A stretch of DNA of 64,000 nt from Patescibacteria group bacterium. GTDB taxonomy: Bacteria > Patescibacteriota > Saccharimonadia > Saccharimonadales > UBA4665. The stretch is from contig JARXKN010000001.1 in assembly GCA_030271625.1 (NCBI GenBank), positions 248,001-312,000 on the forward strand, in the 5' to 3' direction. Below are positions 9,150 to 17,983 of the stretch, piece by piece. A program made the translations under genes and the position numbers. Within the stretch, counting starts at the first letter, position 1; the number at the start of each line of letters is the position of its first letter. Under the pieces are notes generated by a model. That model ran no database searches and was not told where the DNA came from. It saw only the letters and a program-made list of their open reading frames with translations.

Positions 9150-9589
9150 TGTTGGCCTATCCCATTTCTAGTAATTAACATCCGAACTCGGAGCGGTGCT
9201 AAGGATGCGTTAGGCGCCGGCCAGTTAACAATTTCTTCGACGACCTTAGAATCTGGAATTGACTGGAGTGGGTCAGAAGCGGCTAAGCTGGTGGTGTCGG
9301 TAACAGTAAGGCTCGGGGCGTAGCTGATGGTACCTTTGCCGCCATCCTCGGCCGGAAAAGTATTATTAGGGTAACAGTTAGTACTACTGCTGAGGGAGTT
9401 AAACTCTAAACCGCGGTCTAACTCCGGGCACGAGCTGAGCACGATGTACATTTCGTTCATTTGGCGGGTAATTTGATAAATATGTCGGGCTGAATTGTAG
9501 GAACTTACAATGCCAATCATGAGCAGGGGAAAAATAACGATTGCTACTAGCAACTCGACAATACTAAAACCTTGCTGACTGTTCTTCAT
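9146..9589 (-). CDS. PilV-like minor pilin (prepilin)
   Basis: A 147-residue prepilin. After the leader M-K-N-S-Q-Q-G comes F-S-I-V-E-L-L-V-A with Glu at +5. The hydrophobic helix ends near residue 30, and a Cys pair sits near 49 and 67. It heads the unit of minor pilin genes and has its own -10 box just upstream, beside the terminator of the major pilin gene. It overlaps the next gene by four bases. Confidence 0.85.
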   Translation of the reverse strand: MKNSQQGFSIVELLVAIVIFPLLMIGIVSSYNSARHIYQITRQMNEMYIVLSSCPELDRGLEFNSLSSSTNCYPNNTFPAEDGGKGTISYAPSLTVTDTTSLAASDPLQSIPDSKVVEEIVNWPAPNASLAPLRVRMLITRNGIGQQ

Positions 9590-9599
9590 GCTTGTGCTT

Positions 9600-9605
9600 A
9601 TTATA
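9600..9605 (-). promoter_or_regulatory. -10 box for the minor pilin unit
   Basis: TATAAT on the minus strand 10 bases before the ATG at 9589; an overlapping TATACT lies at 9605-9610. It touches the 3' arm of the major pilin terminator. Confidence 0.5.
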
Positions 9606-9607
9606 GT

Positions 9608-9640
9608 ATAAAAGCCCCGGGGAAACCCCAGGGCTTTTAT
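9608..9640 (-). terminator. Intrinsic terminator of the major pilin gene
   Basis: A hairpin with two 15-base arms and a 3-base loop: GC-rich inner stem (GCCC-x-GGGG) flanked by A and T runs. One pair is a G-U wobble when read on the minus strand and a C-A mismatch on the plus strand, so it should serve the minus strand, ending the pilin transcript 20-50 bases after its stop. Confidence 0.85.
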
Positions 9641-9658
9641 AACACTTAACTTAAACGA

Positions 9659-10141
9659 TTAATCTAAGTTCTTCTTAACGTAGGTCGTCTGGTTGTTGAC
9701 GGATCCTTCGTAAGTTGCGGTCAGTGTGTACTGTGCACAGTTTGTGTCAGTTGTTTCACAGCTGGCGTTGCTCGCATCAGTTACAGCGTAGCTGTAGATC
9801 TTAGCGGCAGGAGCAGCAGCTACACAAGTAGAGACTGCATCTGGGTCACAGTTTGTGCCTGGGTCTACCAAAGCGCCCTTGTCGAGGCTCTTCATGTTGG
9901 TAGCGCGCCACGTTTTAGAGTTCAAGTCTGCCAGTGATGGGTAGTAGCCATTCTGGGAGTAGAATCCTTCGAGTTGCGTCTGAACGGCGTTAATGTCGCT
10001 CGAGCGCTTTCCATTACGTGCCTTAGCTTGAATACCGCTGTAGGTAGTAATGACTAATGCAGCCAAAATACCGATAACAACGATAACGATCAAAAGTTCT
10101 ACGATTGTAAAACCTTGGTTGCGTTTCTTAAGTGAGATCAT
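9659..10141 (-). CDS. Major type IV pilin (prepilin)
   Basis: A 160-residue pilin. The leader M-I-S-L-K-K-R-N-Q-G is followed by F-T-I-V-E-L-L-I-V-I with Glu at +5 and a long hydrophobic helix to about residue 38. The globular part contains four to five Cys, likely making disulfide loops. It is probably the main pilus subunit: it stands alone between its own promoter, a strong ribosome binding site and a strong terminator, unlike the minor pilins. PilA- or PilE-type naming cannot be decided. Confidence 0.9.
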   Translation of the reverse strand: MISLKKRNQGFTIVELLIVIVVIGILAALVITTYSGIQAKARNGKRSSDINAVQTQLEGFYSQNGYYPSLADLNSKTWRATNMKSLDKGALVDPGTNCDPDAVSTCVAAAPAAKIYSYAVTDASNASCETTDTNCAQYTLTATYEGSVNNQTTYVKKNLD

Positions 10142-10150
10142 AGGGGCCCA

Positions 10151-10157
10151 CCCTCCT
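10151..10157 (-). promoter_or_regulatory. Strong Shine-Dalgarno sequence of the major pilin
   Basis: AGGAGGG on the minus strand, 9 bases before the ATG at 10141. It is one of the strongest ribosome binding sites in the window and fits high expression. Confidence 0.75.
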
Positions 10158-10187
10158 GTATTATGATTATTAATTTTTTATTGATTT

Positions 10188-10218
10188 TTGAAAGAGACAG
10201 CTGTTATAGCTCTTTCAA
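10188..10218 (-). promoter_or_regulatory. Hairpin in the pilin 5' untranslated region
   Basis: Two perfect 9-base arms (TTGAAAGAG and CTCTTTCAA) enclose a 13-base loop. On the minus strand it lies between promoter and ribosome binding site and is followed by an A-rich stretch, so it is not a terminator there. It may protect the mRNA 5' end. Confidence 0.5.
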
Positions 10219-10231
10219 GCATCTGTTGTGT

Positions 10232-10259
10232 ATTATAAACATAAGTAGCATCAGTGCAA
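10232..10259 (-). promoter_or_regulatory. Promoter of the major pilin gene
   Basis: On the minus strand, TTGCAC (10254-10259) and a perfect TATAAT (10232-10237) are separated by 16 bases. The transcript would have a leader of about 85 bases. Confidence 0.65.
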
Positions 10260-10290
10260 TACTATCTGTGGAAAACTGTTGTGACTTTTA

Positions 10291-11565
10291 TTAGCCACCG
10301 ATGTTCTTGGAGAGATTGGCGATGGGGCCCATGACACTGGCGGCAATCAGTCCCACGGCGCCACCTAAGCCAACAATCATAATCGGCTCAATAATTGCCG
10401 CTAGACCATCTATTAGGACGGACACTTCTTCCTCGTAAAAATCGGCAATCTTAACCAGTACGACGTCGATTTGACCCGTCTCTTCGCCAACGAGGAGCAT
10501 CTGAGCCACAATTGGCGGGAAGTGCTCGCTACGGCTAATCGGGTCGCTTAACGGCTTACCGTTGCGAACTTCGTTGGCGGCATCTTTCAGTTCCTTTTCA
10601 ATAACCTTGTTGCCGAGGGCGGCACCAGTGACATCTAAGGCATCTAACACACTAACCCCAGCGCTCATGAGGGAGGCAAAGGTTCGCGAAAAGCGGGCCA
10701 CCGCAATCTTTAAAATCACCACCTTAACGACCGGAATTTTCAGTAGTAAACCATGGAATTGGTATTTACCTTTTTCAGTCTTAATGTAGCGCAAGACGTA
10801 GACCGTAATCGCAAATATAAACGCCATTATAAACAGCAGGTTAGGAATCTGATTAACGAGCGGGATGGCGTTCAGTAACGGGATGGCGGAAATAATCGTG
10901 TGATGGACACAGAAGTTACTGGCTTGCAGCAGGACTTCGGTATAGATTGGCAGCTTGGCGTTGGGGCCACCAAGATCCAGCAAGATTTTACCAATCTTGG
11001 GGACAATCAGCAGCATAATGCCAAAGAAGGCCAGGATGGTAATAACTAAAATTACAATTGGGTACATCATGGCGCTTTTAATCTTCTTACGGATACTGGC
11101 GTCCTGTTCAACCTGGGTGGCGAGGCGCTTCAGAATTTCGTCTAAGATACCGCCTTCTTCACCGGCTCGCACCATGTTCACGTAGACGTCACTAAATACA
11201 TTCGGGAACTTGGCAAAGGCGTCACCAAGCGGCATACCACTTTCGATATCCTTGGTGATGCTGGCTAAAACTTCACGCATGTATAAGTTGGGAGCATCAT
11301 TTTGGAGGGCCGATAACGATCGAGCCAGCGGCACGCCGGCACTAATCATGGTCGACAACTGCCGGGTAAAGATAACCAAATCGGCCAGCTTAATCTTCTT
11401 TTTACGCTTGCCGCCAGTTTTCCCTTTGCCCTTACTTAATTCAATCAGGACTGGTCGCACATTTTGTTTGTGGAGCAGGGTAAGCAGCGCACCGCGATTA
11501 ATGGCTTCGGCAGTACCAGAGATGGTGCGGCCGTCAGCGGTGGTAGCTTTATAGGTAAATAACAT
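10291..11565 (-). CDS. pilC: PilC, type IV pilus inner-membrane platform protein
   Basis: A 424-residue GspF/PilC family protein with two repeated T2SSF domains (about 70-195 and 275-400) and membrane segments near 172-195, 232-252 and 393-418. Typical sequence is present, such as F-T-R-Q-L-S-T-M-I-S-A-G-V-P-L in the first repeat and F-S-R-T-F-A-S-L-M-S-A-G-V-S in the second. It anchors the pilus fibre and couples the PilB motor to pilin insertion. Its start overlaps the pilB stop by one base. Confidence 0.95.
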   Translation of the reverse strand: MLFTYKATTADGRTISGTAEAINRGALLTLLHKQNVRPVLIELSKGKGKTGGKRKKKIKLADLVIFTRQLSTMISAGVPLARSLSALQNDAPNLYMREVLASITKDIESGMPLGDAFAKFPNVFSDVYVNMVRAGEEGGILDEILKRLATQVEQDASIRKKIKSAMMYPIVILVITILAFFGIMLLIVPKIGKILLDLGGPNAKLPIYTEVLLQASNFCVHHTIISAIPLLNAIPLVNQIPNLLFIMAFIFAITVYVLRYIKTEKGKYQFHGLLLKIPVVKVVILKIAVARFSRTFASLMSAGVSVLDALDVTGAALGNKVIEKELKDAANEVRNGKPLSDPISRSEHFPPIVAQMLLVGEETGQIDVVLVKIADFYEEEVSVLIDGLAAIIEPIMIVGLGGAVGLIAASVMGPIANLSKNIGG

Positions 11566-13370
11566 TATTGTTCCTGAGACGTAACACGTAAGATTTCTTC
11601 GATGGTGGTTTGACCACGGAGGGCTTTAATAAAGCCGTCGAGCTGCATCGTTAACATGCCTTCGGTAATGGCCGTCTTTTCTAGGTTCTCGGTTGTTGAG
11701 CCACTGACAATCAGGCTTTGGATGCCGGTAGAATTACTAAGCACTTCGTAAATGCCAATTCGGCCCTTGAAACCAGTATGATTACAGGCTTCACAGCCCT
11801 CGGTGTGTGGCTTAAATAATCGACTGATAGTGCTACTTGTACTGCTAAGGCTGTCAGTAGTGGCGCCTTTTCCGGTGCTAGAACGGCCAATCCCGTCTTC
11901 TAAAGCGACGCCTTCAAGTTGATGCATGGTTGCAATGCCGCCGTGCCGACTGAGCCGGAAGGTTTTATCTAGTTGCTTTAGAACCGCGGCGTCAGGTGCA
12001 TATTGTTCGCGGCAATCAACACACAAGCGGCGGACAAGTCGCTGAGCGACCACCACGCGCACGGTGCTGGCAATTAAGAATGGCTCGACGCCCATATCGA
12101 GTAACCGCGGTAGACAGGTGGCAGCGTTATTGGTGTGGAGGGTACTAAACACCAAGTGACCAGTTAAGGCGGCTTGGACGGCTAGGTCGGCAGTTTCGCC
12201 ATCGCGAATCTCGCCCACCATGATGATGTTCGGGTCTTGTCGTAACAGTGCGCGTAGGCCGTTCGTAAAGGTCATGCCCGCAATGGCGTTCACCTGTGTC
12301 TGGTTGGCGCCCACAATGTGATATTCCACCGGGTCTTCAACCGTCGAAATATTGACGTTTGGCGTGTTGAGGGAGCTTAAGACGCTAAACAGCGTCGTCG
12401 ACTTGCCTGAGCCGGTCGGACCGGTAACCAGCACCATGCCGTGCGGCTGAACAATGGCGTCTTTGAGGTGGATTAGGGCGGTGCCCCAGAAGCCTAAATC
12501 GGTAAAATCAGCGGCTTTCGTAGATTCGTTCAAGATACGCATAACGACTTTTTCACCGTCCAAAATTGGCAGCGTTGATACCCGCAGGGCGTACATCAGG
12601 CCACTAACTTCTACCTTAAAGCGACCGTCCTGTGGTGCGCGGTGCTCATCAATCTTTAAATTACTGAGGATTTTAATACGACTCACCAAGGCGCCAAGTA
12701 ATTTACGAGGCAGCTTATTTGCTTCCCGCAATAAGCCGTCGATACGGTAACGGACAACCACAAAATCTTCGCGCGGCTCAATGTGGATATCACTAGCACC
12801 GGCTTTAACTCCATATTCAATAATCAGATTTACGGTCTGCGCCACCGGTGAATCTTCGGCTAAATCGTTTTCGTCAACTTCTTCTTCGGCCTCGACTTCT
12901 TCGTTGCTGGCAATAACTTTGGTCAGTTCGCTGCTGATGTTACCGCGGTATTGGTCAAGGGCGCCACGCAGCAGGCTAGCGGTGGTGATGTGAATCTTAA
13001 GGTTGGTGCCCAGCTGTTTTTGCAGGAAATTAAGCGCTTGGATATCATCCGGATCTTCCATGGCCAGGAACTTGGTTTCGCCTTCGACCGCAAAAACTGC
13101 GGCGTTGTACTGACGGGCAATCCGTTCCGGCAAGAGCTTGAGAATGTCGTGATTTATTTCTTTGGCGTTTAGTTCGACAAAGGGAACTTCAATTTCGGCG
13201 GCATAGAGCTTAGTAAGTTCTTTTTCTGATAATAAATTGTTGCTGAGCACCAAGTCTTGCAGCGGTTTCTTCTCGATAACTTCTTGCTCACGGAGAGCCG
13301 TAATCTGTTCAGCCGAGAATTGCTCGCTATGATGCAGTAATTTTTCAACGAGGGAATCAGGGATACGCAT
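11565..13370 (-). CDS. pilB: PilB, type IV pilus extension ATPase
   Basis: A 601-residue GspE/PilB ATPase. The N-terminal MshEN-like domain covers about 1-150. The core has the Asp box (D-I-H-I-E-P-R), Walker A G-P-T-G-S-G-K-S-T near 317-325, Walker B in I-I-M-V-G-E-I-R-D-G-E-T and a His box (T-G-H-L-V-F-S-T-L-H-T-N). Two C-x-x-C pairs near 450 and 525 form the zinc site of PilB proteins. It drives pilus extension. No PilT retraction ATPase is seen here. A ribosome binding site AGAGGTGG precedes the start. Confidence 0.96.
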   Translation of the reverse strand: MRIPDSLVEKLLHHSEQFSAEQITALREQEVIEKKPLQDLVLSNNLLSEKELTKLYAAEIEVPFVELNAKEINHDILKLLPERIARQYNAAVFAVEGETKFLAMEDPDDIQALNFLQKQLGTNLKIHITTASLLRGALDQYRGNISSELTKVIASNEEVEAEEEVDENDLAEDSPVAQTVNLIIEYGVKAGASDIHIEPREDFVVVRYRIDGLLREANKLPRKLLGALVSRIKILSNLKIDEHRAPQDGRFKVEVSGLMYALRVSTLPILDGEKVVMRILNESTKAADFTDLGFWGTALIHLKDAIVQPHGMVLVTGPTGSGKSTTLFSVLSSLNTPNVNISTVEDPVEYHIVGANQTQVNAIAGMTFTNGLRALLRQDPNIIMVGEIRDGETADLAVQAALTGHLVFSTLHTNNAATCLPRLLDMGVEPFLIASTVRVVVAQRLVRRLCVDCREQYAPDAAVLKQLDKTFRLSRHGGIATMHQLEGVALEDGIGRSSTGKGATTDSLSSTSSTISRLFKPHTEGCEACNHTGFKGRIGIYEVLSNSTGIQSLIVSGSTTENLEKTAITEGMLTMQLDGFIKALRGQTTIEEILRVTSQEQ

Positions 13371-13632
13371 TTAACGGCCACCTCTGGTGACAGCTTGTCT
13401 TTTCGTGCACTTGTTTGTATTTATACCTTCGCCCATCCTAGCAAAACTGTAGCAGATTTTGCATTAAAACGTAAGCGTTTAACTAGATAGGCTGCCGAGG
13501 CTTATTAAATAGAACTTAATTACTGTAAAAAACTTTGCATTAGCAATTTGTGCACCGCGCTACACTATCTATAGTGCTAAACTAGTAATAAGTGGTGGTT
13601 AATGACAGGCACATGCGGCCGGAGGAGTAGAT
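13371..13632. other. Divergent intergenic region between pilB and recA
   Basis: 262 bases without a gene, holding the promoters of the pilus locus (leftward) and of recA (rightward). No LexA/SOS box of the known types was recognised by eye. The middle is AT-rich and carries no clear repeat. Confidence 0.6.
13548..13575 (+). promoter_or_regulatory. Probable recA promoter
   Basis: TTGTGC (13548-13553) and TATAGT (13570-13575) with 16 bases between. A TACACT at 13561-13566 is an alternative -10. The leader is about 50 bases and ends with GGAGGAG (13621-13627), 5 bases before the recA ATG. Confidence 0.5.
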
Positions 13633-14793
13633 ATGGCAAAGAACGGACCTTTAAAGACTATGGGCGATGTTGGCAGTGGCAACAGCGATGGCAAGGCTAA
13701 AGCTCTCGGCTTAGCTTTAGACCAGATTGAAAAGCAATTCGGTAAAGGCTCAATTATGAAGATGGGTGACGGCCATACCCAAAACGTCGAAACTATGCCA
13801 ACCGGTAGCTTGTCGCTAGACATTGCCCTTGGTGGTGGTATCCCGCGTGGCCGAGTGATTGAAGTCTATGGACCGGAAAGTTCGGGTAAAACGACCCTTA
13901 CTCTGCATGCTATTGCCGAAATGCAAAAGCGCGGCGGTACGTGTGCCTTCATTGATGCCGAGCATGCACTTGATCCAGCCTATGCTAAGCGAATTGGGGT
14001 GGACGTTGAAAATCTCTTACTGAGCCAGCCAGATAACGGCGAGCAAGCCTTAGAGATTGTAGAAACCTTAGTGCGCTCTAACGCAGTCGACCTAATTGTT
14101 GTCGACTCCGTAGCCGCGCTAGTGCCTCGGGCCGAAATTGAAGGCGATATGGGCGACAGCCTGCCTGGTTTGCAAGCTCGACTGATGAGCCAAGCGCTGC
14201 GGAAGCTGACCGGTGTTATTAACCGCTCCAAAGCCACTGTGGTGTTCATTAACCAAATCCGTATGAAGATTGGGGTTATGTTCGGTAATCCAGAAACAAC
14301 TACCGGTGGTAACGCCTTAAAGTTTTACGCCTCAGTGCGAATGGATATTCGTCGGATTGGTCAAATTAAATCGGGTGAATCGATTATTGGTAACCGGACT
14401 AGGGTTAAAGTGGTCAAGAATAAGGTTGCACCGCCATTCCGCGAAGCCGAGTTCGATATTATGTATAACGAAGGCATTTCCCGCTCTGGTGACGTGCTTG
14501 ATCTAGCGGCGGCCCGCGATATCGTTGAAAAATCTGGTGCTTGGTATGCCTATAATGGCGAAAAAGTCGGCCAAGGCCGTGAAGCTTCTAAGCTCTATCT
14601 CCAAGAACACCCAGACGTTATGGAAGAAATTGCTGCCAAAGTGTTAGAGCATGACAAGCCAAAGCCTGTGGCCGAGAAGCCAGCTACTGCTCCTGCGGCT
14701 GACAAAATTAGCGCTACCGCCGATACTGCCAGCCCATTGCTAGAATCAGCCACTGCTAAGACGGCCAAAGCCTCAAAAGCTAGCAAGTTCTAA
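13633..14793 (+). CDS. recA: RecA recombinase
   Basis: A 386-residue RecA. Walker A is G-P-E-S-S-G-K-T near 80-87. The signature [13 protein letters not shown] and loop L2 with [16 protein letters not shown] are intact. The C-terminal tail is longer than usual and rich in Ala, Lys, Thr and Pro, not the acidic tail of E. coli RecA. RecA forms filaments on single-stranded DNA for strand exchange. It has a strong Shine-Dalgarno sequence and is followed by its modulator recX. Confidence 0.98.
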   Translation: MAKNGPLKTMGDVGSGNSDGKAKALGLALDQIEKQFGKGSIMKMGDGHTQNVETMPTGSLSLDIALGGGIPRGRVIEVYGPESSGKTTLTLHAIAEMQKRGGTCAFIDAEHALDPAYAKRIGVDVENLLLSQPDNGEQALEIVETLVRSNAVDLIVVDSVAALVPRAEIEGDMGDSLPGLQARLMSQALRKLTGVINRSKATVVFINQIRMKIGVMFGNPETTTGGNALKFYASVRMDIRRIGQIKSGESIIGNRTRVKVVKNKVAPPFREAEFDIMYNEGISRSGDVLDLAAARDIVEKSGAWYAYNGEKVGQGREASKLYLQEHPDVMEEIAAKVLEHDKPKPVAEKPATAPAADKISATADTASPLLESATAKTAKASKASKF

Positions 14794-14836
14794 TAGCTAT
14801 TACGCCAGGGGGATTAGCGACCCGGACAGTTAGTCT

Positions 14837-15448
14837 ATGAAAATAACGAAGATTAGCCAACAATTAAAACGGCCAGACCGCTATTCGGTGTTTGTCGATG
14901 AAAAGTATTCGTTTTCATTGAGTGAGGGCGCGCTACTAAATAGTGGGATTGCTAGCGGCCGGGAACTAACAGCCAACGAAGTCAACGACTTTAAACAGCT
15001 ATCTCAGGACGATAAAATTTATGGCCAGGCGCTCCGCTATATTGCCATGCGATCCCACACTACCTGGGAAATGCAGCAGTACCTGGAGCGCAAAGCCGCC
15101 CCCCCTGCCCTTATCGAGCAAATACTTAGCAAGTTAACTGATATTGGTTTACTAGACGACTATAAATACGCTGCGTCGTTTGCCCGTGACCGTCGCCTGC
15201 TCCGCTCCAGTTCCCGGCGCAAAATAATTGCTGAACTCAAGAAAAAACGTGTTGCCGACGGAGCAATTGAAGCCGCCCTTGGCGAAGAGGGTGATGAAGA
15301 GCGAACTGCCCTGGTGGCCATGATAGAGCGCAAGCGCCGCCAAACAAAGTATCAAGACGACACCAAGCTCATGCAGTATTTAGCGCGCCAGGGCTACGGC
15401 TATGGTGATATAAAAAGTGCCTTGTCTGGCAGTAACGAAGACTACTAG
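14837..15448 (+). CDS. recX: RecX, regulator of RecA
   Basis: A 203-residue protein with the three-helix repeats of RecX from about residue 60 to 200, including L-R-Y-I-A-M-R-S-H-T-x-W-E-M near 65-80, L-D-D-Y-K-Y-A-A-S-F near 108-118 and the L-x-R-Q-G-Y-G-Y-G-D-I near the end. It lies 43 bases after recA. RecX binds RecA filaments and limits their activity. Its TAG stop shares the bases CTAG with the stop of the convergent PRC-barrel gene. Confidence 0.92.
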   Translation: MKITKISQQLKRPDRYSVFVDEKYSFSLSEGALLNSGIASGRELTANEVNDFKQLSQDDKIYGQALRYIAMRSHTTWEMQQYLERKAAPPALIEQILSKLTDIGLLDDYKYAASFARDRRLLRSSSRRKIIAELKKKRVADGAIEAALGEEGDEERTALVAMIERKRRQTKYQDDTKLMQYLARQGYGYGDIKSALSGSNEDY

Positions 15449-15963
15449 GCAGCAGCGGCCGGTGCGGGAGCAGGGGCAGTTTTAATAAGCTCATTAATAA
15501 TAATGCGCTTAGGGGTTATCTCATTAATTTGAGTTCTATCGATACTAAGTGATCCACCGGTTAAACTCTTAAAGATAGATTGCGAAACGTATAGTTTTTG
15601 GACATACATTGTCTCGGTTTCGGTCGCGAAATCGCTGACTTTACCAACTTTATGTTTGGCAATAGTCTGGACTGGCTTACCGATTAATTCGTAATTAAGT
15701 TCTAACACCGATTTGAGGCGAACTAGCTCATCGGCTTCAACCAAGACCTCATGATCATTAACGACGTAACCTACCGGCAGAACCTCGCGTATATCCTGAC
15801 ATAGTAATACTAATTCGCGCTTGTCGAATCGATCCTGACAGTAAAAGCCCTCAATCTTAAGATTGTTAGGGTTAAAAATGGCGGCGGTTATGGTGGCAAT
15901 TGGCTGTCCGGTCCGTAAGGACATGACGCTTTTATTGAGTAAGGCCGCGCTAAGTTGCAACAT
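15445..15963 (-). CDS. PRC-barrel domain protein
   Basis: A 172-residue protein with two PRC-barrel-like halves: M-S-L-R-T-G-Q-P-I-A near the start (about 10-85) and a second starting near G-K-P-V-Q-T-I-A (about 90-150), followed by an Ala/Pro tail. PRC barrels occur in RimM and in photosynthetic or RNA-binding proteins; the role here is not known. The start is supported by TATACT ending 6 bases before the ATG (15970-15975). Confidence 0.75.
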   Translation of the reverse strand: MLQLSAALLNKSVMSLRTGQPIATITAAIFNPNNLKIEGFYCQDRFDKRELVLLCQDIREVLPVGYVVNDHEVLVEADELVRLKSVLELNYELIGKPVQTIAKHKVGKVSDFATETETMYVQKLYVSQSIFKSLTGGSLSIDRTQINEITPKRIIINELIKTAPAPAPAAAA

Positions 15964-15969
15964 ACCTCT

Positions 15970-15975
15970 AGTATA
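15970..15975 (-). promoter_or_regulatory. -10 box for the PRC-barrel gene (leaderless type)
   Basis: TATACT on the minus strand, then AGAGGT and the ATG at 15963. The AGAGG itself could also act as a ribosome site, but it lies too close to the start. Confidence 0.5.
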
Positions 15976-16086
15976 ACTTGAACTGTCGAAGTTCTGTAGA
16001 CCAGTAAGGCAGCTTCAAATTATTAAGAAGTTAATAATTGCCGCTTTTTCATTACGCTACTGCTTGGGTGCTGTGTGCGACCAGCC

Positions 16087-16092
16087 TACAAT
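16087..16092 (+). promoter_or_regulatory. -10 box for the lamin-tail-domain gene
   Basis: TACAAT followed by 7 bases and ATG 16100. It supports ATG 16100 over the in-frame TTG at 16064. Confidence 0.5.
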
Positions 16093-16099
16093 CGCAGCC

Positions 16100-17581
16100 A
16101 TGAGGGTCATAAAAGTACTGCGCCACACGGTTTTAGGGTTACTTATCAGCCTGGTATGTCTTTTGCCAACTAACGCTTCCGCCACAGCCGTCTCAGTTAG
16201 CACCCCGCCTACACCAGCTGGTCCTGTTGGGCTGAGTATTGCCCAGATAAAGCTGACGGGCGATGAATTTATAGTTTTACAAAACAACACGCCGGCCATC
16301 ATTAAAGACCTTAGTCAGTACAGTTTAAAAAGTTTTAATAATTACAATCCAACAGCGATAGGTGTGACCTCAAACACCCAGCAATTACCGGCGCTGGCGT
16401 TAGGGCAGGGGCAGCAATTACTGCTAAGTGCTAACGTTCGAACTACTTGCGGAGCGGCTGTTGCCGGCAAGCTCAGTTTAAGCTTGATAGATGGCGGTGG
16501 CTTTGTAGAAGTGCTGCAAAACGCCACTGGGAGCACTCAGCCCACAATTGTGGACAGTGTGAGCTGGAGCAGTACTGCAGCTGCGGTAATTCCGAGCGTC
16601 CCCAGCAGTACGAAAGCGCCACTAACGGTATATTACCGCTATGTCACGACGAATGGCTTTGGCTGGCAGCAGGCTGACCAAGATCTAGGCATCAGCTGTC
16701 AGCTTACCATCCAAGCCGTCAGCGGCACTACCTCGCTGTCGGTGGCCCCCTCGCCGCTGTTAGCTAGTGTCGACCAAGCCCCAGCTACTATTGTTACTTC
16801 CCAACCGAACACTGAAGCTTCTGCCGCCGGGGCAGTACCAGACAGTGATAAAGGGTTAATAATTCCGGAAATTACTGAACTACTACCCAACCCGAATGGC
16901 AGTGGCAATGATCTGACAGATGAATTTATAGAGCTATATAATCCAAATGATGTCGATTTTGACCTCAGCGGCTTCCGGCTACAGTCGGGAATCACCAGCT
17001 TGCATGATTTTACGTTTAGCAGCGGTGCCGCCTTACCCGCCAAGAGTTTCGTCACCTACTACTCGGCAGACACCGGCCTAAGCCTAAGTAATAGTAGTGG
17101 CCGAGTTCAGTTACTCGACCCCAGCGGCGCTATTTTGATAGCCACCGAACTGTATGGCACGGCTCGAGATGGCCAATCGTGGGCCCTCGCCAATGGCCAC
17201 TGGTATTGGAGTTTAACTGCAACACCGGGGCTAACAAATGTTGTTAGCTTGCCAGCGCCAGCGGTTAAGGCGTCAAAAGTGGGAGTCGCGGCCAGTCAAG
17301 CTAGTAAGTCGACTAAAACATCTACCACCGTTAAAGCGCCAAAGATTCCTGCTATCAAACCCGCAAAAACGATAAAGCCAAAAAAGGTCAAAGCCGCCAA
17401 ACCAATTGCCAGTACGCCAACCGCCGCATCAGTCACGGCACGACCCATCCGAGCCGGAGTAGTTGCCCTGGTAGCGGCTCTCGCGTTACTATACGGAGCA
17501 TATGAGTACCGCGCAGACTTGGCAAACGGCATCTACAAGCTTAGAACAAAGCTTAGCGCTGGCCGCGCAGATCGGGGCTAA
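16100..17581 (+). CDS. Membrane-anchored surface protein with two lamin-tail (LTD) domains
   Basis: A 493-residue protein. It has a signal peptide (about 1-28), a degenerate LTD-like domain (about 45-150), a Ser/Thr/Ala linker, and a clear LTD (about 250-375) with I-T-E-L-L-P-N-P and D-E-F-I-E-L-Y-N-P. A Lys/Ala/Pro-rich stalk (about 390-450) and a C-terminal transmembrane helix (about 452-470) with a basic tail follow. Bacterial LTD proteins are extracellular and often accompany nucleases or adhesins; the ligand is unknown. The last 80 bases overlap tsaE. Confidence 0.82.
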   Translation: MRVIKVLRHTVLGLLISLVCLLPTNASATAVSVSTPPTPAGPVGLSIAQIKLTGDEFIVLQNNTPAIIKDLSQYSLKSFNNYNPTAIGVTSNTQQLPALALGQGQQLLLSANVRTTCGAAVAGKLSLSLIDGGGFVEVLQNATGSTQPTIVDSVSWSSTAAAVIPSVPSSTKAPLTVYYRYVTTNGFGWQQADQDLGISCQLTIQAVSGTTSLSVAPSPLLASVDQAPATIVTSQPNTEASAAGAVPDSDKGLIIPEITELLPNPNGSGNDLTDEFIELYNPNDVDFDLSGFRLQSGITSLHDFTFSSGAALPAKSFVTYYSADTGLSLSNSSGRVQLLDPSGAILIATELYGTARDGQSWALANGHWYWSLTATPGLTNVVSLPAPAVKASKVGVAASQASKSTKTSTTVKAPKIPAIKPAKTIKPKKVKAAKPIASTPTAASVTARPIRAGVVALVAALALLYGAYEYRADLANGIYKLRTKLSAGRADRG

Positions 17582-17960
17582 GCTACAGGGCGGTGAAACT
17601 ATAGAGCTCATCAGTGATCTCGGCGGCGGCAAAACGGCCTTTGTGCGGGGGCTGGCGGCTGGCTTAGGTTCAACCGACCGTGTTAGTAGCCCTAGTTTTA
17701 CGTTAACCAATCAGTATACGGCGGGCGACAAGACGCTCCATCACTTTGATTTTTATCGTTTAAGTGAACCGGGCGTACTCAAGGCCGAGCTATCCGAAAT
17801 ATTGACCGACAAACAAAACATTGTAGCAATCGAATGGGCTGATATTATTGCTGACGTATTACCGGCGGATAGACTGCAAATAACCATCCGGGCAACCGGT
17901 GAAAATTCGCGGCAGTTTAATTTTAGCTTTCCCAGCTCTCTGGCCTATCTGTTACCGTAA
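17502..17960 (+). CDS. tsaE: TsaE, ATPase for tRNA t6A synthesis
   Basis: A 152-residue P-loop protein of normal TsaE size. A Walker A variant, S-D-L-G-G-G-K-T-A-F, is near residues 36-45, followed by S-S-P-S-F-T-L-T-N-Q-Y and H-F-D-F-Y-R-L. TsaE works with TsaB and TsaD to attach threonylcarbamoyl to A37 of tRNAs that read ANN codons. Its ATG lies inside the end of the LTD gene after a GGAG ribosome site, so the two are probably coupled. A short tsaB follows. Confidence 0.93.
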   Translation: MSTAQTWQTASTSLEQSLALAAQIGAKLQGGETIELISDLGGGKTAFVRGLAAGLGSTDRVSSPSFTLTNQYTAGDKTLHHFDFYRLSEPGVLKAELSEILTDKQNIVAIEWADIIADVLPADRLQITIRATGENSRQFNFSFPSSLAYLLP

Positions 17961-17970
17961 CAATAGGCGC

Positions 17971-17976
17971 TATACT
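17971..17976 (+). promoter_or_regulatory. -10 box for tsaB (leaderless type)
   Basis: TATACT ending 7 bases before ATG 17984, directly after the tsaE stop. Confidence 0.5.
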
Positions 17977-17983
17977 TATTAGT

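Noticed and set aside
10188-10218. Hairpin between pilC and the pilin gene as a terminator
   Set aside because: Neither strand shows a T run directly after the stem; it fits better as a 5' leader structure.
13371-13632. SOS (LexA) box upstream of recA
   Set aside because: No CGAACNNNNGTTCG- or CTGTNNNNNNNNACAG-type palindrome was found by eye.
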